Positions 1-12,700 of a stretch of 64,000 bases of DNA are shown piece after piece. Position 1 is the first letter of the stretch. Each line of letters opens with the position of its first letter. The notes below the pieces were generated by a model, which did no database searches, was not told where the DNA came from, and saw nothing but the letters and a program-made list of their open reading frames with translations. This stretch comes from Pieris napi (Eukaryota > Arthropoda > Insecta > Lepidoptera > Pieridae): assembly GCF_905475465.1 (NCBI RefSeq), contig NC_062240.1, positions 635,001 through 699,000 of the forward strand, given 5' to 3'. A program made the translations under genes and the position numbers.

Positions 1-214
1 CCAGTTGTTCTGTCATGCTCAGGCAAAATACATCGTAAACTTTTCTCTCTTCCTTCCTTGTCTTTCCCGCGAGAATGTAAGTGCGTGCTCCTATTTCACC
101 ATGCCTCCAGCTGATAGAGGACAAATCTTTGTTTTTAATTTATTTTATTATTATTTATTACTTAAGATGTCACGTGGAACATGGTGTAATAGTTACAGCT
201 CCTAAAAACGTTGT

Positions 215-405
215 GTTAAACAAAAAAACTTGGCGATTCAAAAGAGTGACGGAGAGTTTATTGCCAGTTCTTCTCTTCCGTTCTACGCCCTTGATTTGAA
301 AACTGGCAGTAAATGTAAAATTAGAAGCATTTATGTATATTTTTTTTACGTGCATAAGACGTGTACATTGTGTTACCTATATGAATAAATGATTTTTGAC
401 TTTTT
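215..405 (+). repeat. LINE 3' end copy 1 (pair with 48868-49062)
   Basis: This stretch of about 190 bp matches 48868-49062 closely. Both share the core TTGCCAGTTCTTCTCTTCCG and the run CGCCCTTGATTTGA, and both end in a tail reading ATGATTTTTGACTTTT. The fixed 3' end with a short T-rich repeat tail is typical of a non-LTR retrotransposon 3' UTR. No coding sequence is attached here, so the family is not identified. Confidence 0.6.
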
Positions 406-637
406 TCATTATCTCACCCAGTGACCAGAACAGAGTGTTAGCTATTCTTCTCTCATTTCTTTATTTTATTTAAATATATTTATTCACAAAAAAGTTACAC
501 CTTAATTCAAACCATACCCCGCAAAACTGCTTACGCAGTTTGACTGCAGGTAACTCGCCTTAAATAAACATAACTTCTAAATCACTAAATTACTAACACT
601 ACTACTATTACTAACTAACTTATAGGTTACAGGATAT

Positions 638-2981
638 TTAACAAATGGTTATTAATAAACCTCTAAATTTATCCAATGAAGTCTCACGTCTTATGTCCTC
701 GGGTAAACTATTGAGCATGTATGGAATCCGCTTCTTCAACGTTCTATCTCCATAATAATTTTGCACCATGGGTATTTCAAATTTACCTTTGGACATTGAC
801 CTTGTGTCAGTTATATGATACCAAACTAGTAAAACGATCCTGCTTACCATGGTTATTTACAAGTACAAGGAATCTATGCTTCAGGCTAGCCGGTAAAATT
901 TTACATATTTTAAATAGTTTATAATAATCTCCTTTACATTGATTCCTTGTCTTTTTATTTACAAGTAATTTTAAAAATCTTATTTGTAATGATTCTACTT
1001 TATCAATGTATGTTTTAAATGTTAACCCATAGCAGTCAAGAGCGTAACCTATTATGGAATCCACAAGTGCAAAATATAAACATTTTAGTATGGGCAATGA
1101 GACTTTAGTACGTAAATGGTAAAACGTTTCTAATAATATTCTTAGTTTTCTACACAAAAATTCTATATGGGAATCCCAAGAAAAAGACGTATCTATTTTT
1201 ATTCCTAGGTAATTTACACAATTAACTTTTTCGATAGGTTTACACGTACAGTTAATTTTCTTGTTATGAAAGCAATCAAAGCCGTGCGCAAAAAGAGGAG
1301 GCGTATTATCAATAGAACTTAAATACGGGGAGTGAATAATTATCATCTTTGTTTTGTCAGCGTTTAATATTATGCCGTTATCATGTGACCATTTAACTAC
1401 CGCATCCACATCCTCTTGAACCCGGCGACACATCACCGAGAGGTCGGTACTAGCGCTCAGAGTACAAAGGTCATCAGCAAACATGTGGGCCGAGCAGTGA
1501 TGTAATACTTCACAGAGGCTATTTACATACATCAGGTAGCACACTGGCCCACACCCAGAACCCTGGGGGACGCCGCAGTTTACTTGTTTCTCCTCACTGA
1601 ATGCGTCGCCGACTTTCACACGGTAAGAGTGCGCCGTGAGACAGTCGCTGAACCAAGGGTTTAAGAGTTTCTCAGTATTTAAGGTATCAAAAGCCTTCTT
1701 AAAATCATAAAAAATAGCTACAATAATTTTTTTATTTTCCAAATGTGCATTAATTTCATCTGTAAAATTTAATAATAAGGTGTTGGTGCTTTTATTTTTC
1801 TGGAAGCCATGTTGACATTCCGTTAAGATATTATTTTTTTTTGTAAAAAAGTTCCAATTTGATTGACAACATATTTTTCCATAATTTTGTTAATACTTGA
1901 TAGTATAGCTATTGGTCTATAATTCGAAAAATCTTTACGATCGCCTCTCTTATAGACCGGACGAACGATTGCTTCCTTTAATTTTTGTGCAAATTTGTGA
2001 TATTTTATCAGATTAGATAATACAGGGCTAATCTTATCAACAATTATTTTTAAATCAGACATGCGTATCAGATCACTGCCCGGTGATTTATTTTTATTCA
2101 TTTTATCAATTATTAGTTTTATATCCTTGCCATCGACCGGTTGCCATCTCATACACACATTCGATAATTTAACATAAGTCATCCTTTCCAGCCATTTTTC
2201 ATCACAGGATTATTTAATCAATTTCCTTTGAGAATGTATCAGCAAAATCATTACAGACTGCCTGCGTGCCGCCTTGTTTAGTTATGTTATTTAAGATTAG
2301 ATTATCCAAAGACTGCTTATTTTTACCCAATAATTCATTAATTTTATCCCAAACTTTTTTTATATTGTTATTACAATTTGAAATTGTTTTTTTATCATGT
2401 TCTACGTTACATTTAAAAATTGCCTTTTGACATTTGTTCCTGTACCTAGTATAAGTTAGTCTTTTTACCATATTCTTTGGATTACTACACCATATTTTGA
2501 ATAATCTATCTTTTTCAATAACCATATTTTTTAAGCTATTGTTTAACCAATACTTTTTATTTCTAGAATCCCTGTTACCAGTCATATTTTTTACTTTATA
2601 ACATTGGTTGTATATGTCTCTAAATAAAGTAGATAGCTCGTCGTATAATTTAAATGGGCAATCAATATTTAAGAGATGATCGAAGTTGGTTTCTAAAAAA
2701 ATTTCTCTGACTAATCTATTATCAAGCACACGGCGGTAGCGCTGGGCCGAGGTAATGGCAGGCGCAGCGCGTGATTCACACACCTCGCCCAAGTGAGCTA
2801 CTTTGGGGGTCTGTTTCCATTGTACAGATGCCGCGACCAAATAATGGTGAATGACAAATAGGAAAACGCGTGCGGCCTCCGAGCACGTCAGCGCGCGAGT
2901 TGACATTGCATATGGATGCACACTTCGGGGGTGATGGTTATTAGTTGCCCTAAATAAACACATTCTTTTACGTATGCCCAT
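638..2981 (-). pseudogene. Decayed LINE reverse transcriptase (CR1/Jockey-like)
   Basis: On the minus strand, reading from 2735 down to 638, four open pieces in different frames together make most of a non-LTR retrotransposon ORF2 3' to the endonuclease. The piece 2735-2214 is the endonuclease-RT linker. The piece 2182-1823 has the RT fingers (NKSPGSD, NYRPIAILSS). The piece 1742-807 has the palm (FYDFKKAFDTL, GVPQGSGCGP, FADD) and thumb. The piece 850-638 has the C-terminal tail (LPEDIRRETSLDKF). Frames break near 2214, in the T-run near 1840 and near 830, so the copy is dead. The GC-rich part of the first ORF above 2735 does not look like LINE protein and may be another insert. Clade assignment within CR1/Jockey-like LINEs is a guess from motif style. 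Confidence 0.85.
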
Positions 2982-3484
2982 GTATATTAAATTGATAAAT
3001 ATTAAGTTGTTAAAATAAGATCAGCCGCTTTTTAATTAAAAAAGCAGCAACAGCGTAAATTATTAAATATCAACGGTACACATTACGGACTCATTTACTT
3101 TTTTATTTGGAAAAGTAATATTTAAAATAATAAAATAACACTGCAAGCGCACCGTGCCGCGATGGTGATTCTACACAGTAGATATTTTCTGAATAATATG
3201 TGTCTGCGATAATCTTGGAATAGAGCGATATTGGTTCTAGAATATAAGTATTAATATAAAAGATGGCTGTAATTTATTCTGAAGAGTACTTATTAGCGAT
3301 GCTTTAAAAGATATTGTTTCAAAAATAACGTAAGACCGTGAATATCAGAAACAATAGAAAATGGTCATACAACCTTGACATTTCATAGTTTACAAAATCG
3401 ATTGATGCTTCGTCCAGTACTTATTTCCGCTGCTAAGTTAAAATAACTTACATTCGAAGCTGTATTTTAGGCTATATTACACAC
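2736..3484. other. No gene seen
   Basis: The part 2736-2960 is notably GC-rich for this window and keeps an open minus frame, but nothing in it was recognised. The part 2990-3484 is AT-rich with no coding pattern. Confidence 0.4.
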
Positions 3485-4005
3485 AGAAGATAAAATAAAA
3501 AAGGTTATAATTTAAAATATCTTTTATGAGCAATTTAACCGCGGCCATATCTTTAGAGTCTGATTTATAGATAGGAGTAACTTTAGTAAACTTTAGATAT
3601 TCACCTTTATGTAGTATCAAGAGATATTCAGAGATATCATTGATGATACATTTTATGATTTTAGTTTTGATTCCATCTATTCCAGTACTACAATTAGTGT
3701 CTAGTGTTTTAATTATATTGGTGATTTTATGTGTTGTCCATGGATTAAAATTATATAGTTCAGAGTTAAGACTTGAAGTTAGTGCTAGTGTAAAGTTAAA
3801 ATTTGTTGATATTTCATTGCCTAGTTATGGCCTTATGGTAGAAAAGTATTTATTAAAAGCTGTACAAATATCGGTTGTTTGAGTGTTTATTATGAGTTTT
3901 AAATCTTTGTTTAATTTGTTACTAGCCAATTTATTCATTAGACTCCACATTTTTTGCAGGTTTTTAGCGTATTTAATAAATTCGTTAATTATTTTTTTTA
4001 CTCTT
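3485..4005 (-). pseudogene. Second decayed LINE ORF2 fragment
   Basis: Read on the minus strand, about 3985-3490 gives an interrupted but recognisable LINE linker and RT start. It contains LQKMWSLMNKLASNK, then an FNKYFSTI segment, then STGIDGIKTKIIK and LKFTKVTPIYKSDSKD, which match RT fingers of CR1/Jockey-like elements. One stop falls inside the linker and the frame is lost after the SDSKD motif. It differs from the copy at 638-2981, so it is a separate insertion. Confidence 0.7.
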
Positions 4006-4892
4006 GTTGTATTTTATATGGTCATTGAATAATTTTTTTCGTAGAATCTATTTTTAGTTAAGCCCAGAATTGGTTTCTAAAATGAACTACACTCATTCAC
4101 TTCTCCACTTTCTTCTGTTCATCTTTCTGATGTAGATTAAGTACCAATTTTTACTTGTTTGCATATCTGTTTCATATAGTTAATTGTCTCTTGTAGTTAA
4201 TAATCAAGTGTTTTTTATACTATATTTAGTAAAAAGTTGCCTATGTTCGGACATTCCAGTCACAATAAATGCCACATGAAATCGATCACTTTTTAAAATT
4301 GAACACACGTGGTCGATTATTGATTTACATGTTTCCGAATCACGGAATATAAAAAAAATAAACATATTGTACAATGTTTTTTTTTTATGATACTATATCC
4401 AGCATCGTCAATGACCTCAATATACTGTCATGTCATATGTTGAGACGCCTCCACCTCTAGAATCCGATTTATAATTGAAATAATGAATATAGTTAGGTAG
4501 ACTTATCTCTTGGGTCTGAGTTTCATTAGTGAAACATGATTCTGTATTGAGTGAGAGATATGAACATTTTTAGAAATCGTTTTTAAAATGCATTGAAGCT
4601 TTTTAGATTTGCCTTTCACTCGGATACTCCTAGATTTAAGGTGTCCTCCTATTCGTGTCTGTGTAAATGCATTTCGTTGTTTTTATTCCTTCGAGTTTTT
4701 TGGCCACATTTTGGTAATAGTAGGTATTTCTGTATTTAATAGTGATGTCAGTATCTCCTACGGCCTGACGTCGCACTAGTTCATCTTTTAAATTTTGCTG
4801 TTTTTTTTCTGAACTCGATTCGAAATTTGGACTTGTTACGTAATAAAAATTTAGCAGTTATATTTGTTTCGTAACAAACGTTTTTTTTCTTT

Positions 4893-4966
4893 AGCCTGAC
4901 TTGCGATTCTGTAACTCGAAACTCGAAACTCGAGTTCGAAAAGTGAGTTACAGAATCGCAAGGCTG
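4893..4966. repeat. Short inverted repeat
   Basis: The arm TTGCGATTCTGTAACTC at 4901-4917 is repeated in inverted orientation at 4945-4961. The middle is made of ACTCGAA-type units and a central CTCGAG. It could form a hairpin, or be a minimal MITE or the joined ends of a deleted DNA transposon. No target duplication was found. Confidence 0.6.
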
Positions 4967-5403
4967 GTTTAAACTTTCCTACACGAAAGACCTTAAGGGG
5001 TATCTAATAATAATCCGCTATTTCTTATGTGTTCAGTATTGTTCTCGCGTCTCATAGGTTTAAGCACCTCGACGAGAACGCTGCGCTACTACGGCACAGA
5101 ATTATCGAGCGAATATACAGTACAGATCCTCTAGATACTATAATATTGATAAGTGACTAGACTGGATGCAAGATTTATCGCAAGTCATGTATACACTTTA
5201 TAGTCCAAGTCCAAGTGCTCAGATTAAAAGTTTAGTTTATTTATAACACGAAAACGCCTTGTAAAAAATGTTTAGCCAAACCTTAAAACTGTCAAACAGT
5301 CAATATTTTTAACAGGCGTATTTTTTTTTCAATTAAGGGATATGAAGTTGACTAAAAAGTAGAAGTGGCTTATAAATAGTATATTTTTTTAAACACTTTT
5401 TAG
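4967..5403. other. Region 5' of fuseless module A
   Basis: No coding pattern is seen. An AG preceded by a T-rich tract lies directly before the module A ATG at 5404, so an upstream non-coding exon probably exists, either here or farther 5'. Its position is not visible. Confidence 0.35.
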
Positions 5404-8400
5404 ATGCCACCGAATGGCGCAGATAATCTATTGCCGAACGAGCCGCTTATTAAAGTTGAAAAACCTGTTACTATCGAGAAGACCGAGAAGTCGGAACACA
5501 TTGAAGCGGACAATGACGCCACAGAATGTGATTGCCAGGAACTGGGATTTGGAGCAGGTATATACCAATTTACCCATAATCAATTATAAGGTACTGGTTT
5601 GTCCATCTTTTAATCCTTAAAAATACCGAAAGTGAATTAGACTTTTTCCGATAAATGCCTCAATATACCTCTTTTAACATTTTCCAAGCCGATTAACGTT
5701 TACGCCATTACAATGTATAAGTACTATTTATTACGTATCTTAATAACATGTATAACGTTATTGACCTTGACCCGTTAGCTTTTTCGAGTTTATAAAACTA
5801 GAGCAGGTAGCGCTAAATTATGATGATATTCATGTACCTACATTGGATTTTAATATTAAGTCATGGTCTGTGTAGTCTAGAGAAAGATGTGTTTTTTCTC
5901 CTTTTTCAATTATTATTTTAACGTAGGTCAGTCACATACGTGTGACATAGGTTACTGCTGCAACTGTATGTTAGTCGAGGTGATGTTCATTTATTTAAAA
6001 AAAATCTTAAAAAGCCTCAGTTTTCTGTGTCGGTTTCATGGTAATTTTTTTATAGGTAAGTAGTTGATCAGTCTCAAAGTAAACGCACACGTTCTCTTTC
6101 TCATTTTCATGAATACATAATGATGATAATAATAGGCATTTTTTATACAGATTTTAAAACTTGAATAATCACTTTCACGGATGTATTGTGTCCGATATTT
6201 TAGCCATGACGTAATGTCGTGACTATTCGCGACGAGTAGCGGATTCTAGATGATTCGCTACAATTATTTAGTATATATGTAATGTTATTAGTATATAGGT
6301 TTTTTAATAAGATATGGAAAGCATACATTTCATATCAAACATAAGGTCAGTCACTAAAGGGTGAAAATACAGATTAAGTTATTCAAACTAATTATCAAAT
6401 TGTTTGTCAGTTTTTGAAGTTGCACATTGCACAATGTGAAAATTAATGGCGAAATATTGCGGTAAATTTTATAAAATAAACCTTTTTGTCACACAAAATA
6501 TATTACAGGCAAAAAATACATTACACGAATAAAAAATAAGAAGCTAAATATAATTATGTGCAAAAGGCTTCGTTTATTCCATAAAAGTCCCTGAGCGCTG
6601 ATCAGTCCATTATACTATATTTACAAAAGTAATATAATTTTTTAGACAGAATGCTTTATCTTTATTATTAACTATAATAAACTCCGACTATCAATGCCTT
6701 AGCAAATATGGTTTATGTATTATAAAACGACGTTGACGTCAAACAAACAAATCCTGATAATCTTTTGAATTATTTTATTGTTATAAAGAAGGAAGACAAC
6801 AAATTACTAGACTAAATCTGCGCATTCCATTGTTCCAAGTGTTATATAAAATATACTCTTCATCACTCACTCACTCACTCAGATCGTGTAACTGCTGCTG
6901 TGGCCCACTGGATGTATCGACCATATTTAATTATTCTACGTCTAAAAAAAGTTAAAACAAAGTCAATAAATTAACAATATGCAATACCACTATATATAAA
7001 TATATATTTCATAATGTATGTAACACATACAATTTCTTTAAAGGTGATGCAGTGTTCGCAAGTGTCGTGGTGGCCCCTTTAGTTGTAGGAGTATGGCGTA
7101 GTTCATGGGGCATTATGGAACTGCACGCCAAGATGTTTCCGTACGCTCAAAACTTCGTTCTTGGAATTCTAATACACTGCTGTTTTTCTATTGCAAAGTA
7201 AGAATTGACTATTTATTTCGTTGTAATGTTAGACGCATATAAAATAGTATAAATTCTCTTTAAAATGATTGTGGGCTTTAAAAGAAAACAGAAAAGTTTC
7301 CTTTTCAAATCATCCCTTCTCACCAGCACTTTTGAGTAGGTATGTTCATATATTGTTTCGGACAAATTGTACAACACAAAGCTTATTCCTATATTCGAGA
7401 TGATAATTATAATATGAAGGAGGTCTGTCATATATTAATTATACAACATATAATATGCACACGATAATTACATTTGTAAGAATATATCCAGGATACAACT
7501 TAGACAATTAAGAACTTAAACCTTACGTATTTCTTTAAATTGTGAAATTTAAAGTAACTGAAATTTCTTTAACGAATATTTCACTTGCTGACGGTATAAA
7601 ACATGTTTTTAAATAGAATGAATGTACATGTTAAATACAATTAAATCAGAAAACCAACGCTTGATAGTTATATATAGATCAGCAACTCATTGTCAAGGCG
7701 TCACAAATCCTATTAAAAAAAAATAAACAAAAAAAGTTTAAATAAACCTTGTGTTATATAATGATTATTATTTTATGAATTTTTAATTAAACTACCAAAA
7801 TAAACTTGTTTAATATTAATGAAATACAACATTTTAATTTACCTGAACGATTAAATGGCATATTTGATATTTCAGAACTCGCCTGTTTTCCCGATCTGTT
7901 GACGCATGGGGTGAAGGAAAAGCAGGCCGGTGGCTTAGAGAACGAGTACTATCTCGCTTTTATACATGCATATTCATTATGTCCAACATTATGCACTGGT
8001 TAGGTGGTTGGGGCCTTATGGATACTATGGTCGCTACTATTTTGCCCAATGATCAGGATCCTCATAGGTAAAATATTATTGTATAATTGGGTTGGTAAAT
8101 TAAATAAGGATACTATATCCATATACTCGTACATACATATAAACACTAATCAATAATTCTAAGCTACACATAATAATAACAATAAAGAAATAAAACACGC
8201 AACTAAATTTAAAAAGTTTGTTCCCTGTGACTCAGTACTCTTAATGCTGGCAGATTTGCTGGATGTTTTTACGTTGAAGGAAGAAAGTACCAACTCTGGG
8301 GTCATCGGTTTTGTCTGTCATTTAATTTAATTTGTAACACATTCAACACTAACTACCAGTACTCCCGGATGGCGGACGATTGGTTGCCCTTTTATTACTT

Positions 8401-9769
8401 AATTGTTTATAATTTCAGTTGTCGATTTATAATATTAAATAGTTAATCTGGGCTTAGAGCGAATGAAAAACGAGAAAAGGCTATAGTTTTTTAGGGAATC
8501 GTCATTAGACACATTGCATATACGTGAGGCACGTTATACCGACCTTCGCGTAGCTTTGCACATTATCTCAGACGGTATTTTCGTTGTAAGCATTTAGTCC
8601 TGACATCTTAAAATTTATTAAATTTTAATCATGCTTAAATTTAGTATGAAAAATGTCCTAGCTGATACTGAGCTATCTGAAATTTAAATTAATTTTATAA
8701 TCGTGTCATTAGTTTTAGTGTTAATTAACTCATTATATTGAAACATGACACGTTTTGCCTTTATTATAATAGTCCAAATATTCGATGAGACATTTAATAT
8801 TCTTATTTTCTCGTGTCCTACTTGACTGTTACACTTAATAAATAAGTTAGGTAGTTGTCGTAGAGTCGTATCGTAATGACACAAAGCTTTGTGGTGTATA
8901 AATACTATCCCATATCCGTAACCCCACCGTAGCAAGGTTACGCGTTCCGTAGCATAATTGTGATGGTGCGTAGCAGTCGTTATTTATTTTATAAAATTGC
9001 CACATGATCTTCATTAAATAGTTATGTAACGAGAATTTGTATTCTTTATTCTAACATACACAAAACATGACCTCTTTCTCTTGACCTTATGTAATAGATC
9101 ATGCAGATATTATTAAAAATAATAATTATAGTAATTTTTTGGAGTATTTAATTTAAATTTATAGTTTTAGTCGTAAAAACATGTAAAAAAATATCGTAAC
9201 GTATTCCTCAATATAGCCAAGATATATGTAGCCTGTACCAAGTTTATATTTTTAAATAGGACACCAAATAATAGCATCATAGAAATTTTTGTCTACTAAA
9301 AATACTACGTAAAAGCTGTACTGCGATTTTCTCACACATCTCAATCCTATGCGAGTGCGTATAAAGTCGACGCTTTTTATATTTTTCCATTAATTTTAAA
9401 AAATTAAAAAGGTCAGTAAAATCTTGTTATCTCAGTTATCAAACTATATATACATTATACATACTAAACAATTTTACTATATATAATTTTTTTACCGTTT
9501 TTCGTAACAGGAAATCATACACTTTTTGCATTTCGAAAACAATAACATACTAACCACGAATATTATTATGAGAAAAGGTTTTTTTTTTAAAGTTTGTGTT
9601 AATAAGGATTTTTTTATTCCACAGACCAGTGTTGATAGCGCTGTATTTAATAGTAGGTGTGGTGTTAATCTTAGCTCTTCGCTCCACACGCAACCTCCAA
9701 GCGGCTCCTTACGTCGTAGTCACCGATGGAAAACATCCAACTTACATATTTACTACAAGATTTCGGAAG
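5404..9769 (+). CDS. fusl: Fuseless first-half module A (four exons)
   Basis: Exons 5404-5557, 7044-7197, 7876-8067 and 9625-9769 encode 215 residues and end in phase 0 at FTTRFRK, with donor GTAATT. The same phase-0 end is found in modules B and C, and the common exon at 18206 starts in phase 0, so all three can splice to it. The segment ending LQAAPYVVVTDG aligns with IIAAPFAVVVDA in B and LESAPYSVSIDA in C. Module A has a unique long acidic N-terminus with many Glu, Lys and Asp residues before the first membrane segment. The introns between these exons (5558-7043, 7198-7875, 8068-9624) show no other gene. The first holds a short ACTC tandem repeat near 6863-6882. Confidence 0.75.
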
Positions 9770-12700
9770 GTAATTTAATATTTATATTTCAGTTTAACAT
9801 AACCTGACTAACAAAGATTACATAGTTTTAGTTTTCACCCTGAAAACATTTATTTTTTTTTTATAACATTTTACTACTTATTCAGAGCTAAATTACGTTA
9901 CGAATATATTTTTTACGTTTACAACGTTAACATGAGTTTATTAAGTGATGATAAAAATATTATCTTTTGACAAAATTTCTTATAATCTAGGGCAATAATT
10001 ATGTTTTGTACATACTATAACAATCAACATTAAAATTTATTCAATCATGTGATTGGTCAAAGTCCCATTTCATTCTCATTTAAGAACTATAATATGAGTG
10101 TATTACCGCATGTTTGCAAGTTTTTCGATCACCTAATGTTCAAACTGTAATCAACTGACTACAAAATAACCTTATTTTACAAAAATCCTGGTAGGTATAT
10201 ATTTATTAGAGAGAAATAACTGTAGAACGAAAACTATTTCTCCAGTCTCATATAAGTATACAAACTTGACCATAAAATATATCTATCTTCACCAAACACC
10301 TGTTATATCTACAAGCAAGCTCCGACGGCAAGTCAGGCTATGTTATAAAAGCCGGATAGAACCAACAATCTCAAGCTTATCATCAAATACTCGGGGAGTA
10401 AAATTAAGCTGCTTTATCACCCGTTATCACTAAAAAGAAGAAAAGAGTTGTGGGTGGGAGTGATCTCAACAATACGTCACACAAGGGCCGATACCGTTGT
10501 ACATAAATGATCCGTAGTCGTTCGGGACCCGTGGTTGTGTGCACTCGTAACCAAAGATGCGTGGGAGTACGGCCGGGTTAGCCGACACGCTCGCGACTGG
10601 CTCGCGGGCCCATAGCGCGCTTCTTGAATTCGCAGATGAGGTGTTCGGAAGTGCTGTAGTAGCCCCGGCGGTTGTGACTTACTGGAAGTCGACCTGGTCG
10701 CTGATGGACCTCTACGTCCTGCCTAAAGAACCAGTGAACAGCGCGATAGTATCCCTCGTGTTTGGTTTGGCCTTGAACTTCATTTTGTGCGTATTCCAAA
10801 CGCAGTTGAGCAAGCATATTCGCCCTGACAAGGGTAGATTTACTTATTATGTGCTCTCGAGGCTATATACTTGTGTGGCTGCAGTGGGGTGTGTTGGCGC
10901 GTGGCGAGGCGTATGGAACCTCCTTAACGAATGCACAGGAGATAGTGCACAGACTGTAATGTCCACCACAGCAGCAGCGACGTTATCTCTAGCAGCGTTA
11001 CGGACTCTGAGGAATATAATAGCTGCTCCGTTCGCTGTTGTTGTTGATGCGCCTAAGGCTTTTTTCGATGTTCCTACTATGTTTAGAACGGTTGGTATAT
11101 AAGTTATTGTTATGGTAAACCTTCCAATAAAAGTCACCTCACGTATAAAGTCATTGATCCGTCTTAATTGATGCTCGTTTTCGCACTCGCGAGACTTCTG
11201 GCATTGAGAGTGTCCATGGGCGGCGGTATCACTTAACACCAGATGAGCCTTCTGTCTGCTTGCCCCGTGTTCTATATAAAAAAATCATATAAATAAACAT
11301 AATAGGTAATAAACCTTGAAGGAATAAAAAGTTTATAAATTGGTTAAATTATTTAATTGAATAACGAATTAGAGACGAGACTATTAATTAATAATACAAG
11401 CTTTTATTATTACACACATATATTATTATTACCCAGTTGTAGAAAATATTAAAATTCGCGTATTATTTGCTCAATTAAAATGAAAAACATGTTTTAATTT
11501 GCGCACATCATTAGAAAATTGTGGCTTCTTAATCATATATTCATAATCTCGTATTAAATGATACTTAAGAAGTATTTTACGATAAGGATTCTCTGACAGA
11601 GTGCGTTATTTGCTCAGTTAATTATTCTATTGGAGACTTTATATTCATGTAGTTATATATATATTAACGATACCAACATTGAATATACACAATAAATAAC
11701 TTCTAGTGGATAGCTAACTTCCTGCACATTTTTAAGAGTTTATTAAAATAGGAGTGAAGTAGAATCTAATATCTATATATATATAAATGGTATGTTGGTT
11801 TGTGTACGCTTTAAAAACTCAAAAAGTTCGATCGAGCTGAAATTTTAGCATGATATATAATCCGCATCAAGGATTGTTTTTTATCAATTTTTTTGCATCA
11901 GTCACAACCGCGAAAAAAACAGTTATTTTAACGATCAGCTGTTACCGCGCCATCTTCCCGAAGCGAGAAAAACACTTGTATTGGTGACCACCGCAATAGT
12001 AATGGCGCAGTCACATGAAAAACAACATTTGTTCGCAATTACGTACACATTGTTTATTTACAAAAAAATTGCATCTGATTCTGATTACTCTACAATCATA
12101 TAAATCTGCTACAGCGAAGCGTTGCAGGGTACAGCTAGTTATTTTATATAAAATCTTGCTACTTTCAATCGTTATACTGCACAACTATTGATAGTTGGAA
12201 ACAAATTGGAAAAAGATATCGTAAATTATGAATAAAATAATATGACTTATCTTTTTATTTTTCAATTAATTTGAATCCGCTACCACTAAATTAAAAAAAA
12301 GTGAACTCTTCAAAAAGAATCCGCAATTGTTGTTTTGCTATATAAAGATTAGTTACAGTATTGATGTCATTTTCATGGTTTTTGTTTAATTAGAAATCCT
12401 AGGAGTGAGAATGTGAAGTGATAACGTTGCCGCATTTCGTGTGATTGGTCAATAGCGTTAGTCCAAACATAGACACGCGACACAATCCGTCTTCCCCTTT
12501 AACCAATTACAATCAAAGGCACCGATTTCATTCATTTTATATTCTTGATATATTGTGATGTGCACAATTCACTAGAATTTTATTACCTAGATATTTTATA
12601 AATGCCCAGTTAACCTAAATCACATAAAACCGACTCCCTGAAGTTAGCTTAGTCAAGTCATTTTAAAATAGAAAATGTCCATTTCTTTAATTATGTAGAA

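Noticed and set aside
5404..5620. A second overlapping small protein at 5414-5620
   Set aside because: It is a shadow frame of module A exon 1 and its intron.
6863..6882. ACTC tandem repeat as a CRISPR or regulatory array
   Set aside because: It is a plain four-base microsatellite without spacers.
10557..11102. Module B as a separate complete four-pass gene
   Set aside because: Its end aligns exactly with the splice ends of modules A and C in the same phase, so an alternative first half of fuseless is simpler. The stand-alone reading is kept as a possibility.
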